Assembly: GCF_000720325.1 (NCBI RefSeq)
Contig: NZ_JOJM01000086.1
Location: 1 to 27,151 of the forward strand
Length of the DNA: 27,151 bases
Direction: 5' to 3'
Source: Streptomyces sp. NRRL B-1347
GTDB lineage: Bacteria > Actinomycetota > Actinomycetes > Streptomycetales > Streptomycetaceae
Shown: positions 1 through 7,257 of the stretch, in pieces
Position numbering within the stretch: the first letter of the stretch is position 1
How the letters are laid out: the number at the start of each line of letters is the position of its first letter
Position numbers and translations under genes: made by a program
Notes under the pieces: generated by a model
Database searches by the model: none
What the model saw: only the letters and a program-made list of their open reading frames with translations
Told to the model about the DNA's origin: nothing

Positions 1-149
1 TCAGGGGTGGGGCCCGGGGGCGGGGCGGGCGGAGCCGCGGGGGGGGGGCTCGGGCCGGAGCGGGTGGAGCGCCCCGGTCGGCGGGCGCGGTGCGGGTCAC
101 ATCCCCGGGCCGTTCCAAAGGCCCCGGGGGCCGGACTACGGTCAGCGCC

Positions 150-1112
150 ATGTTCGCTGCCTACGCCGCCCGCATCGACTCCACGCACCCCCTCAACGGC
201 CTTGAGCTGGGTGACCGACCCGCCCCCGAGCCCCGCCCCGGCTGGTCCACCGTGAACGTGAAGGCCGCCTCCCTCAACCACCACGACCTGTGGTCCCTGC
301 GCGGAGTCGGCCTCGACCAGGACAAGCTCCCGATGATCCTCGGCTGTGACGCCGCCGGGGTCGACGAGGACGGCAACGAAGTCGTCCTGCACTCCGTCAT
401 CGGCCAGTCCGGCCACGGCGTCGGCCCCCACGAGCGCCGCACCATCCTGACCGAGAAGTACCAGGGCACCTTCGCCGAGCAGGTCTCCGTGCCCACCTGG
501 AACGTCCTGCCCAAGCCCGCGGGGCTCTCCTTCGCCGAGGCCGCCTGTCTGCCCACGGCCTGGCTCACCGCCTACCGCATGCTGTTCACCAACGCTGGCG
601 TACGTCCCGGCGACTCGGTCCTCGTCCAGGGCGCGGGCGGCGGCGTCGCGACCGCCGCGATCGTGCTCGGCAGGGCGGCGGGCCTCAAGGTCTTCGCCAC
701 CAGCCGCGACGAGGCCAAGCGGAAGCGGGCCGTCGAACTGGGCGCGGTGGAGGCGCTGCCCGCGGGCGCGCGCCTGCCGCAGCGCGTCGACGCGGTGATC
801 GAGACGGTCGGCGCCGCCACCTGGTCGCACTCGATCAAGTCGCTCCGCCCCGGCGGCACGCTGGTGATCTCCGGAGCCACCAGCGGCGACCGCCCCTCGC
901 ACGCCGAACTCACCCGCGTGTTCTTCCTGGAGCTGCGGATCGTCGGCTCGACGATGGGCACGAAGGACGAGCTCGAGGACCTCCTCGCGTTCTGCGCGAA
1001 CACCGGCGTGCGGCCCGTCATCGACGAGATCCTGCCGCTGGACCGCGCGCGGGAGGGCTTCGAGCGCCTGGAGGCGGGTGACCAGTTCGGCAAGATCGTG
1101 CTGGAGGTCTGA
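150..1112 (+). CDS. zinc-binding dehydrogenase / quinone oxidoreductase-like MDR protein
   Basis: 320 aa medium-chain dehydrogenase/reductase, probably a cytosolic NAD(P)H-dependent reductase of unknown substrate. The N-terminal GroES-like domain (about residues 5-130) includes SLNHHDLWSLRG and LGCDAAG. The Rossmann domain follows with GDSVLVQGAGGGVATAA (about 152-168), the usual glycine-rich nucleotide-binding loop, and ATSRDEAKRKRAVELGA after beta-2. The C-terminus (GFERLEAGDQFGKIVLEV) is typical of the family. I see no cysteine cluster for a structural zinc, so the 'zinc-binding' family name need not mean metal is bound. The ATG at 150 is preferred over the in-frame start at 90 because the family normally begins just before a short beta-strand; no strong Shine-Dalgarno is visible. 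The gene stands alone, ahead of an unrelated regulator pair. Confidence 0.9.
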   Translation: MFAAYAARIDSTHPLNGLELGDRPAPEPRPGWSTVNVKAASLNHHDLWSLRGVGLDQDKLPMILGCDAAGVDEDGNEVVLHSVIGQSGHGVGPHERRTILTEKYQGTFAEQVSVPTWNVLPKPAGLSFAEAACLPTAWLTAYRMLFTNAGVRPGDSVLVQGAGGGVATAAIVLGRAAGLKVFATSRDEAKRKRAVELGAVEALPAGARLPQRVDAVIETVGAATWSHSIKSLRPGGTLVISGATSGDRPSHAELTRVFFLELRIVGSTMGTKDELEDLLAFCANTGVRPVIDEILPLDRAREGFERLEAGDQFGKIVLEV

Positions 1113-1200
1113 GCCTCCTGGAGGCCTCCTTCTGCGGTGTGAGCCTCCTGCAAGGCCCCCCTGCGGTCCGAGCGCCCCGCGAGCCTCTCTCACCGCCTTC

Positions 1201-1250
1201 GTGTCAACCATGGTTGACACGAAGGCGGGTGTCAACCTACGTTGACATAC
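1201..1250 (+). promoter_or_regulatory. double palindromic operator over a leaderless promoter
   Basis: Two copies of TGTCAAC-N4-GTTGACA lie at 1202-1219 and 1230-1247, with centres 28 bp apart. The first is part of a perfect 20-bp palindrome (1201-1220). TTGACA at 1214-1219 fits a -35 box, and TACGTT at 1238-1243 fits a -10 after an 18-bp spacer. Only 7 nt then remain before the ATG at 1251, so the transcript is predicted to start at or next to the start codon; no Shine-Dalgarno is present. Each operator covers one promoter element, as expected for autorepression by the HTH protein downstream. The palindromes are seen directly; the protein that binds them is inferred. Confidence 0.75.
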
Positions 1251-1460
1251 ATGACCGAAGCAACGGATCTCGCCGAGCGCGCGGGCGATCGCGATCCACG
1301 GGTCGGGCTGCGCGCCGTCACGGCGCTGCGGCGCCTCGTGGAGCAGCTCGAAGCCGTCCAGGTGCGCAGCGCCCGCCAGCAGGGCTGGTCGTGGCAGGAG
1401 ATCGCCGCCGAACTCGGCGTGAGCAGGCAGGCCGTGCACAAGAAGTACGGGAGGCAGTGA
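1251..1460 (+). CDS. small helix-turn-helix protein, likely autorepressor
   Basis: 69 aa, almost entirely helical. A leading helix (about residues 18-42, RAVTALRRLVEQLEAVQVRSA) is followed by a clear helix-turn-helix, SWQEIAAELGVSRQAVHKKY, ending at the C-terminus. It has no effector domain, so any signal must come from the dimer interface or a partner. The ATG at 1251 is chosen over the TTG at 1242 because 1242 lies inside the second operator arm and the promoter geometry places the transcript start at 1250-1251. Its stop overlaps the start of the Clp-N gene (TGATG), so the two are translationally coupled. It probably binds the paired palindromes just upstream. Function in the cell is unknown. 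Confidence 0.85.
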   Translation: MTEATDLAERAGDRDPRVGLRAVTALRRLVEQLEAVQVRSARQQGWSWQEIAAELGVSRQAVHKKYGRQ

Positions 1461-2014
1461 TGTTCGAGCGGTTCACGAGCAGCGGCCGGGCCGTGGTGAC
1501 CGGCGCGGTCGAGCACGCCGAGCGGGAGGGCGCGGACTCCGTCGACGACGGCCATCTCTTGTTGGCCCTGCTCGATCGGCAGGGCAGCCGCGGCTCCTTC
1601 GCCCTGGCGGCGCTCGGGGCCGACCGGCGGCGCGAGGAGATCGCCGAGGCGCTGGCCGAAGCGCGCCGTCGTGGCGGTCTCACCCAGGCGGACACCGAGG
1701 CCCTGGCCGGGCTCGGCATCGACGTCGAGGAGGTCGTCGCCCGGGTCGAGGAGACCCATGGGGCGGGCGCCCTGGCGAGCGCCGGGGCGGGCCGGGGGCG
1801 CAAGGGGATCGGCTCCTGGTTCGGCCACCGCCCGTTCGGCCGGGAGGCCAAGGACACGCTGGTGCGGTCCCTGCGGATCGCCACCGCGCGACGGGATCGC
1901 ACCATCGGCGACGAGCACATCCTGCTCGCCCTGACGACCCGCCCGGGCGTCGTGGCGGAGGTGCTCGGCGACCGGGGGGTGACGCGTGAGGCGTTGGACC
2001 GGGTGCTGACGTAG
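1460..2014 (+). CDS. Clp N-terminal domain protein without ATPase module
   Basis: 184 aa. It resembles only the N-terminal domain of ClpA/ClpC unfoldases, as two half-repeats. The first (about residues 1-70) has FTSSGRAVVTGAVEHAEREG and VDDGHLLLALL; the second (about 122-182) has FGREAKDTLVRSLRIATARR and IGDEHILLALTTRP. They are joined by a variable acidic stretch and a Gly/Arg-rich linker. No Walker motifs or AAA+ module are present, so it cannot unfold proteins itself. Family knowledge suggests an adaptor or substrate-binding role, or a decoy for Clp partners, but none is shown. The start codon overlaps the stop of the HTH gene, so both are made from one mRNA controlled by the TGTCAAC operators. 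Confidence 0.85.
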   Translation: MFERFTSSGRAVVTGAVEHAEREGADSVDDGHLLLALLDRQGSRGSFALAALGADRRREEIAEALAEARRRGGLTQADTEALAGLGIDVEEVVARVEETHGAGALASAGAGRGRKGIGSWFGHRPFGREAKDTLVRSLRIATARRDRTIGDEHILLALTTRPGVVAEVLGDRGVTREALDRVLT

Positions 2015-2233
2015 GCGGGGCCGGGGGCCGGGGGCCGAGGGCCGGGGTTCGGGTCGCTGGGCCTGCCTGCTCGCCCCGGCAGGCTCGGTAGCCCGGATGC
2101 TCCGGCGCCTGGGCTTCCGGTGTCTGGCCTTCCGGTGTCTGGCTGTCCCGGGGTCCGGCTGCCGAGGTCAGGTCACCCCGGAGCTCGGCTGCCGGTGCCC
2201 GGCCGCCCCGGCGCCCGGAGTGGTGGCTGCCTG

Positions 2234-3475
2234 TCAGGGCTTGGGCATGTGCAGTATCGCCGTCACATGGGCCGCCGCCTCCGAGAGATGGCGGCGGGCC
2301 TCGCGGAGCTGCTCCGGGGAGACCCCGTGGTCGCGGGCCGCGTCGCGGACGTCGTCACGGAGGCGGTCGAGGAGCCGCTCCAGGTCGCGCGCGGGATCCC
2401 CGCCCGTCGCCTGCTCCTGGGCCCAGTCCGGCAGGTACTCCACCGGCACCTCGTCGCGCGGCGGTGTGAACACGGGGCCCGGTGCGGAGGCCTTGCCCGC
2501 GGCGGACGTCCCGCCGGTGTCGGACGCCGTGGCCGGGCCGGAAGCCTTGCCGGTGTCGGAGGTCCCGCCCGGTGCGGCCGTGTCCCCTCCGGGTGCCGCG
2601 TCCCGCTCGGTCGCCCTGTCGTGCTTGGGCGCCTCGTCGTGCTCGGCGGCCTTGGTGTGCTCGGCGGCTTTGGCGTGCTTGCGGTCCGTGTCGCCGAAGC
2701 CGAAGTCCACGAAGTCCTTGCCGAACCCCCTGCCGAATTCGCCGACCTCCTTGGCCAGCTCGGCGAGCCCTTCCCGCACCCCGGTCGGCCAGTCACCGCG
2801 CGCGAAGTGGTCCTGCACGTGCTCCTGCACCCGCTGGGCCATGCGCTGCCACTCCTCCCGCGCCTCCTCCTGGGCCTGCTCGCGTGCGTCCCGGGCCTGG
2901 CGCCGGGCCCGCTGGGCCTCCTCGCGGGCCCGGCGGCTCTCGTCCTTCGCGCGCCGCGCCTGCTCCTTCCACTCCTGCCGGGCCCGCCGGACCTCCTCCT
3001 TCGCCTGGCGCCAGCCCTCGCTGTCCGTCCACGCGCCGTCGAGGAAGTCGCCGAGGCCCGAGGGGCCCGCGCCGGTCCTGCCCGCCGTCCGGGCCTGTTG
3101 GGCCGCCGCCCGCATCTCGCGCCGCAGCTCGCCCGCCGCGCCCTGCACGCCGTCCCGGATCTCGGCGGCCAGCTCGGCGACCGACTCGCGGATCTCCAGC
3201 TCCAGGTCGGCCAGCTCGCCGCTGCGGCCGGCCAGCTCGGCGCGGCCCGCGTCGGTGATCGAGTAGACCTTGCGGCCGCCCTCCGTGGTGTGGGTGACCA
3301 GCCCCTCCGCCTCCAGCTTGGCCAGACGGGGGTAGACCGTTCCCGCCGATGGCGCGTACAGCCCCTGGAAGCGCTCTTCGAGGAGGCGGATCACCTCATA
3401 GCCGTGGCGCGGGGCCTCGTCCAGGAGCTTGAGCAGGTACAGGCGCAGACGGCCGTGGGCGAACACGGGGGGCAT
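2234..3475 (-). CDS. PadR-family regulator with long coiled-coil C-terminal extension
   Basis: 413 aa, far longer than typical PadR proteins (about 110-190 aa). Residues 1-95 form the PadR winged helix (LRLYLLKLLDEAPRHGYEVI, then GTVYPRLAKLEAEGLV and a wing ending YSITDAGRAEL). Residues about 140-230 are an Arg/Glu/Ala-rich coiled coil (REEAQRARRQARDAREQAQ). A low-complexity Ala/Pro/Asp/Lys stretch follows, then a helical tail ending in ILHMPKP. It is the second gene of the minus-strand operon, beginning one base after the DUF4097 stop (TGAgATG), so it is translationally coupled and probably regulates the promoter at 4503-4530. PadR proteins with extensions beside DUF4097 genes are common in Streptomyces; what the extension does is unknown to me. 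Confidence 0.9.
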   Translation of the reverse strand: MPPVFAHGRLRLYLLKLLDEAPRHGYEVIRLLEERFQGLYAPSAGTVYPRLAKLEAEGLVTHTTEGGRKVYSITDAGRAELAGRSGELADLELEIRESVAELAAEIRDGVQGAAGELRREMRAAAQQARTAGRTGAGPSGLGDFLDGAWTDSEGWRQAKEEVRRARQEWKEQARRAKDESRRAREEAQRARRQARDAREQAQEEAREEWQRMAQRVQEHVQDHFARGDWPTGVREGLAELAKEVGEFGRGFGKDFVDFGFGDTDRKHAKAAEHTKAAEHDEAPKHDRATERDAAPGGDTAAPGGTSDTGKASGPATASDTGGTSAAGKASAPGPVFTPPRDEVPVEYLPDWAQEQATGGDPARDLERLLDRLRDDVRDAARDHGVSPEQLREARRHLSEAAAHVTAILHMPKP

Positions 3476-3476
3476 C

Positions 3477-4442
3477 TCAGAGCACCTTCTTGTCGGTCGG
3501 GGCGTCGGCGGCGGTGTCCGCCTCCGGGGCGCCGGTCGGGGTCTCGGTCGCGGCGTCGGCCGGGGGAGCCGATGGCGGGGCGTCCGCCGGGGCGGAGTCC
3601 CGCGGGGGCTCGTCGGTCTCGTACCGATCTTCCTCTACCGCCGGCTTGCGCAGAAGCGCGATCGAACCGGTGACCGTCGTCGCCTTGAGCTGGCCGCGGC
3701 CGGAGCCGAGCCTGCCCGTGATCTTCTTCGAGCCCCAGAGGCCGCTGATCCTGAGCTCCTCGAAATCGCTGGAAACCGAGCCGCTCGTCGTGTCCGCCTC
3801 CACCTGCGCGTGCCCGGGGTGGGGCAGCCGGATGGCGATCTCGCCCGAGACGCTGCTGAGCCCGATGTCGGCCGGACCGCCGACCGGGTCCAGGTCCAGG
3901 ATCATCGAGCCGCTCACCGATTCGGCCCGAACGGAGGACCCCGCTCCGTCGAAGACCGTCAGATCGCCCGAGACCGAGTTGAATCGCAGCTCCCCGGTGA
4001 TGCCCTGGGCCTCGACGGCGCCCGAGACCGTCTCGGCCCGGACCGGCCCCGTCAGGCCGACCAGGGTCGTGTCGCCGGTGATGCTCCGCACCTCCGCCCG
4101 GCCCTCGACCCCCGTGACCACCGCTCCGGCACCGATCACGCCCACCTCGACATGGGTCCCGGCCGGCACGGCGACGGACACCACCGCGCTGCGGCGGGCG
4201 CCCTTGGGGAGGAGCCAGCCGAGGAGGCCCTTCCAGGGCAGGTCCTCGTACACGACGGACAGCGCGCCGTCGGACTGCGTCACGACGAGCGGGGGGCCCG
4301 CGATCTCGGACACCTCGAGCCTGGCTGTGTCGTCGTCCGTGCCCACCACGTTCACCGTGCCGTTCACGACGCGTACGTGCAGGCGCCTCACGGGCGCGTC
4401 GAACGTCAGCTTCCTGGGCTCATCGACGGACCACTTCGGCAT
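3477..4442 (-). CDS. DUF4097-family beta-strand repeat protein
   Basis: 321 aa. After a short start (MPKWSVDEPRKLTFDAPVRR) most of the protein is a run of short beta strands with recurring V-x-G-x-V and SVSG motifs (AETVSGAVEAQG, FNSVSGDLTVF, AESVSGSMILDL, SSVSGEIAIRL), which predicts a right-handed beta-helix or adhesin-like fold. The last 60 residues are Ala/Pro/Asp/Glu-rich and probably disordered. No signal peptide or membrane segment is seen, so it is likely cytoplasmic. The ATG at 4442 is chosen over 4490 because it has an ideal AAGGAGGT Shine-Dalgarno 8 nt upstream (plus-strand 4451-4458). First gene of an operon with the PadR gene; its biochemical role is not known. Confidence 0.9.
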   Translation of the reverse strand: MPKWSVDEPRKLTFDAPVRRLHVRVVNGTVNVVGTDDDTARLEVSEIAGPPLVVTQSDGALSVVYEDLPWKGLLGWLLPKGARRSAVVSVAVPAGTHVEVGVIGAGAVVTGVEGRAEVRSITGDTTLVGLTGPVRAETVSGAVEAQGITGELRFNSVSGDLTVFDGAGSSVRAESVSGSMILDLDPVGGPADIGLSSVSGEIAIRLPHPGHAQVEADTTSGSVSSDFEELRISGLWGSKKITGRLGSGRGQLKATTVTGSIALLRKPAVEEDRYETDEPPRDSAPADAPPSAPPADAATETPTGAPEADTAADAPTDKKVL

Positions 4443-4502
4443 GGTGACTGACCTCCTTGAGCGGCACGGACGCAACGCGCCATATCGCATCCTTGACTAG
4501 AC

Positions 4503-4530
4503 ACGATATATCGCGGATGCGGAAAGTCAA
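4503..4530 (-). promoter_or_regulatory. promoter of the DUF4097-PadR operon with palindrome on the -10
   Basis: Reading the minus strand, TTGACT (4530-4525) and TATCGT (4508-4503), 16 bp apart, fit a sigma-70-type promoter ahead of the DUF4097 gene. The perfect palindrome CGATATATCG (4504-4513) sits on the -10. Two further inverted pairs surround it: CGCATCC/GGATGCG (4486-4492 with 4515-4521) and CTTGACT/AGTCAAG (4492-4498 with 4525-4531). This nested symmetry suggests a regulator site, most simply for the PadR protein encoded second in the operon. The sequence is unusually AT-rich for this window. Confidence 0.65.
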
Positions 4531-4675
4531 GACGTACTTCTTCGCCGGAAACCGGACGCCGCCCCTCACGTCTCTCCCTGCCAGGAGCGGCGCGTCATCC
4601 TCCAGCCGCTCCCCGGCGGCACCGGACGCCGCAGGCCCGAGCGCCAAACATCATGGTTTGTCCTAGCGTGGGGCC

Positions 4676-5527
4676 ATGTCCTCCGAGTCGACCCCCGCCC
4701 ACGCGACGGACTCCGCCGACGCCTCCTCCTCTCCCGGCGCGCTGCTGCTCTGCCGGGCCCGGCCGGACTCCGTCGAGACGGTCGCCCAACTGCTGCGCGA
4801 GCGGATGCTGCTCGCGCCCGCGGGCCCGGAGTGGAGCGTGCTCGTGCCCGAGGGCAAGCCGTGGCTGGAGGGCGGCGAGCCGGTCGACAGTGTGCTCGCC
4901 GGGTGGGCCACCGCGCTCGCCGTCGGCTCCCCGTGGCCGGTTCTCGCGCTGTGGTGGGACGCCGACCGCTCCGGCTGCACGCTCGCGGCGGGCTTCCGGC
5001 GAACGGTCGGCTACGTGTGGCTGGCGAACGGCACCCCGGTCGGCGAGGACGAGGCGATGCGGACGCTCGCCGCCCGGCTCGGCCTCGACCCGGTGCTCGA
5101 CATGCAGGCCCTGGATACGCTGACCCGCCCCGACTCGGACGCCGACGCGCGCGCCCGGCTGCGCGGCCTCATCGCGGTCCTCACGCGCGTGGGCGTCGAC
5201 CTGCCGCCCGGCCTGAGCCCCGGCGAACCGGCCGACCGGCTACGGGAAGTGGCCCGCGTCCTGGACGGCGTGCGGCACGTCGAGTGGTCGGGCTGGCGCG
5301 ACGCGGTGCGCGCCGAGCTCGACGCGGTGGAGAGCGGCCCGCTGGGCCCCTGGCTGCGTGGGCCGCGGGCGCGCGCTCTGGCCGGCGCCCAGCTCGCGGC
5401 GGGCGTGCCGCTCCTGGCCTGGTCCCTGCGGCGGCGCGGCGGTGGCGGCTGGGCGGTGGCGGGCCTCGTCCTCGTGGTGCACGGGGTGCTGGGGTTCGCG
5501 TACGACCGGGCGCGGGAGCGGGACTAG
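4676..5527 (+). CDS. conserved hypothetical protein with C-terminal membrane segments
   Basis: 283 aa; I do not recognise the family. The soluble part (about residues 20-225) is rich in Trp and Leu (LALWWDADRSGCTLAAGFRRTVGYVWLANG). The C-terminus has two hydrophobic segments, LAGAQLAAGVPLLAWSL (about 236-252) and WAVAGLVLVVHGVLGFAY (about 259-276), with a short Arg/Gly loop between, so it is probably anchored as a helical hairpin with the N-terminal domain in the cytoplasm. TAGCGT at 4664-4669, 6 nt before the ATG, could be a -10 giving a leaderless transcript; no convincing -35 is seen, but a CAAAC/GTTTG inverted pair (4645-4660) lies there. It faces away from the DUF4097 operon. Confidence 0.8.
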   Translation: MSSESTPAHATDSADASSSPGALLLCRARPDSVETVAQLLRERMLLAPAGPEWSVLVPEGKPWLEGGEPVDSVLAGWATALAVGSPWPVLALWWDADRSGCTLAAGFRRTVGYVWLANGTPVGEDEAMRTLAARLGLDPVLDMQALDTLTRPDSDADARARLRGLIAVLTRVGVDLPPGLSPGEPADRLREVARVLDGVRHVEWSGWRDAVRAELDAVESGPLGPWLRGPRARALAGAQLAAGVPLLAWSLRRRGGGGWAVAGLVLVVHGVLGFAYDRARERD

Positions 5528-5597
5528 CCGCGTCCGGGCGCTGCGGCCGGCACAATGCGTGCGCTGTGCGCGTGCCTTCACCGGGCCGAGCCGCCCG

Positions 5598-6224
5598 TCA
5601 GCGCGTTCGTACCGTGTCGAGGACCAGGCCGAGCAGCCGCTCGGGCCGTTGCGGGTCCTCCGGTGCCGATCCGCCCGGGCACGCCGTCGACAGGGCGATG
5701 CCGACGACCAGGTGCAGCAGGTCGGACGGGCTCAGGTCGGGGCGTGCCGCGCCCGCCCGCTGGGCGCGGGTGAGGAGCCCCGCCACGGCGTCGTGAACGC
5801 GCTGGTGGCAGTCGATGCCCAGGGCGCCCGACTCCTCCAGCTGCTCAAGGAGCAGGGTGCCGCCGATGCCCTGGTTCACGCGTGCGTGGACGAGGAACGC
5901 GTGCAGCCACTCCGTGAGGGCGTCGTAGGGCGAGTCCGCCGTCAGGAGGTCGTCCGCGCGGCCGCACAGTGTGTCGATGCGGTCCTTCAGGACGGCCGCC
6001 AGCAGTTCGGACCGCCCGGAGAAATTGCGGTACAGCGTGCCGGGGCCGACGCCCGCGCGGCGGGCGATGTCGTTGAGGGACGCCTCGGGCCCCGCTTCCG
6101 CGAAGGCCTCCCGCGCGGCCGCGACGATGCGCTCGCGGTTGCGGACGGCATCCGCGCGCGGGGCGCGGCCGCGCGGCGTGGCAGTGGCTGGCGTGGCGGT
6201 CGCCCGCCCTGGGGACTCGGTCAT
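5598..6224 (-). CDS. TetR-family transcriptional regulator
   Basis: 208 aa. A flexible Thr/Ala/Pro/Arg-rich N-terminus (1-27) precedes a TetR DNA-binding domain: RERIVAAAREAFAEAG, then the helix-turn-helix SLNDIARRAGVGPGTLYRNF (49-68) and SELLAAV. Residues 80-208 form the helical ligand-binding and dimerisation domain. The ATG at 6224 is preferred to 6329 because the longer form would run through the operator region and into the neighbouring gene's start. It diverges from the F420-dependent LLM oxidoreductase gene, with two palindromes between them, so it most likely represses that gene and itself. The inducer is unknown. Confidence 0.9.
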   Translation of the reverse strand: MTESPGRATATPATATPRGRAPRADAVRNRERIVAAAREAFAEAGPEASLNDIARRAGVGPGTLYRNFSGRSELLAAVLKDRIDTLCGRADDLLTADSPYDALTEWLHAFLVHARVNQGIGGTLLLEQLEESGALGIDCHQRVHDAVAGLLTRAQRAGAARPDLSPSDLLHLVVGIALSTACPGGSAPEDPQRPERLLGLVLDTVRTR

Positions 6225-6256
6225 CTCTGCGTTCCAGCGGGGTCGGGGTAGCTCTC

Positions 6257-6307
6257 CGGAGAACTTCTCCGTATCGTACCTCCGAAGTATCCGGAGAAGC
6301 TCTCCGG
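6257..6307. promoter_or_regulatory. two palindromic operators between the TetR and LLM oxidoreductase genes
   Basis: CGGAGAACTTCTCCG (6257-6271) is a symmetric 15-mer. CCGGAGA-AGC-TCTCCGG (6291-6307) is a second palindrome with the related half-site GGAGA. They are about 35 bp apart in the 103-bp divergent intergenic region. This fits TetR dimers bound at both promoters; that the neighbouring TetR binds here is inferred from position. Confidence 0.7.
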
Positions 6308-6327
6308 TATTGACGAAGGGTGTCGAC

Positions 6328-7257
6328 ATGCGAGGACTTCAGGGGGCAGACGGGCTCGGGCGGGTCGGTGTCTGGACCTTCGCCTTCGAAGGGCAGCCCG
6401 CCGGGCGGGTGCGCGCGGCGGCCGCCGAGATCGAGGAGCTGGGCTACGGGGCCATCTGGTACGGAGAGGCGTTCGGCCGCGACACGGTGGGCCAGGCCTG
6501 GCTGCTGCTCTCCGCCACGCGGCGCATCCCGGTCGCCTCCGGGATCGCCAGCATCGCCTACCGCGAGCCGCTCGCCATGGCCAACGCGGAGCGCACGCTC
6601 GGGGAGGCCTTCCCCGGGCGGTACGTCCTGGGGCTCGGCGGGCACCGGGTCGACGACACCGTCATCGAGGTGGACGGCTACCGCGTACCCGCGCGCGGGA
6701 AGGCGGTGACGACCATGAGGGCCTATCTGGACGCCATGGACGCGGCGCCCGCGCACGGGCCGGTGCCCGACCCCGCTCCTCATCGACTCCTCGCCGCACT
6801 GGGTCCGAAGATGCTGGGGCTCGCGGCGGAGCGCACCGGGGGAGCGCACACCTACTTCGTGCCCGTGGAGCACACCGCGCGGGCCCGTGCGGCCCTCGGC
6901 CCCGACGCGTTCCTCGCGGTGGAGCAGGCCGTCGTCCTCGACACGGACCGGGCGCGGGCCCGGGCCGTGGCCGAGGAGCACGTCGCCGGGTACGCGCGCG
7001 TGCCGCACCAGGTGGTGAGCCTGCGGCGGCTCGGGTTCGGCGACGAGGACCTGCCGCCGGGCGGCCCCAGCCGCAGGCTCGTCGACGCGATCGTCGTCTA
7101 CGGAGACGCCGATGTCCTCCACGCGCGCGTGCGGGAACACCTCGCCGCCGGGGCGGACCACGTGTGCGTCCAGGTCCTGACGGCCGCTGGGGCGTTCCCG
7201 CTGCGCGAGTGGCGGGAGCTGGCGCCGGTGCTAACGGCGGCGGCCGCCCGTCCCTAG
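6328..7257 (+). CDS. F420-dependent LLM-class oxidoreductase (TIGR03620-like)
   Basis: 309 aa luciferase-like monooxygenase-fold protein (TIM barrel). Early motifs VGVWTFAFEG, AAEIEELGYGAIWYGEAFGRD and RIPVASGIASIAYREPLAMANAERTL, followed by FPGRYVLGLGGHRV, match the coenzyme F420-dependent subgroup of actinobacteria. Substrate unknown. The start at 6328 has GAAGGG upstream; an open frame continues 5' but crosses the TetR operators and is not coding. Transcribed divergently from the TetR gene, probably its repressor. Its last 27 bp overlap the 3' end of the converging erm gene (7231-7257), and no terminator lies between them, so the two transcripts should be antisense at their ends. Confidence 0.9.
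   Translation: MRGLQGADGLGRVGVWTFAFEGQPAGRVRAAAAEIEELGYGAIWYGEAFGRDTVGQAWLLLSATRRIPVASGIASIAYREPLAMANAERTLGEAFPGRYVLGLGGHRVDDTVIEVDGYRVPARGKAVTTMRAYLDAMDAAPAHGPVPDPAPHRLLAALGPKMLGLAAERTGGAHTYFVPVEHTARARAALGPDAFLAVEQAVVLDTDRARARAVAEEHVAGYARVPHQVVSLRRLGFGDEDLPPGGPSRRLVDAIVVYGDADVLHARVREHLAAGADHVCVQVLTAAGAFPLREWRELAPVLTAAAARP

Noticed and set aside
1..149. Possible end of a minus-strand gene at the left edge (TCA at 1-3)
   Set aside because: A single stop triplet at the edge is not evidence. The stretch is G-rich and only shows a short GGCCCC/GGGGCC hairpin (120-132).
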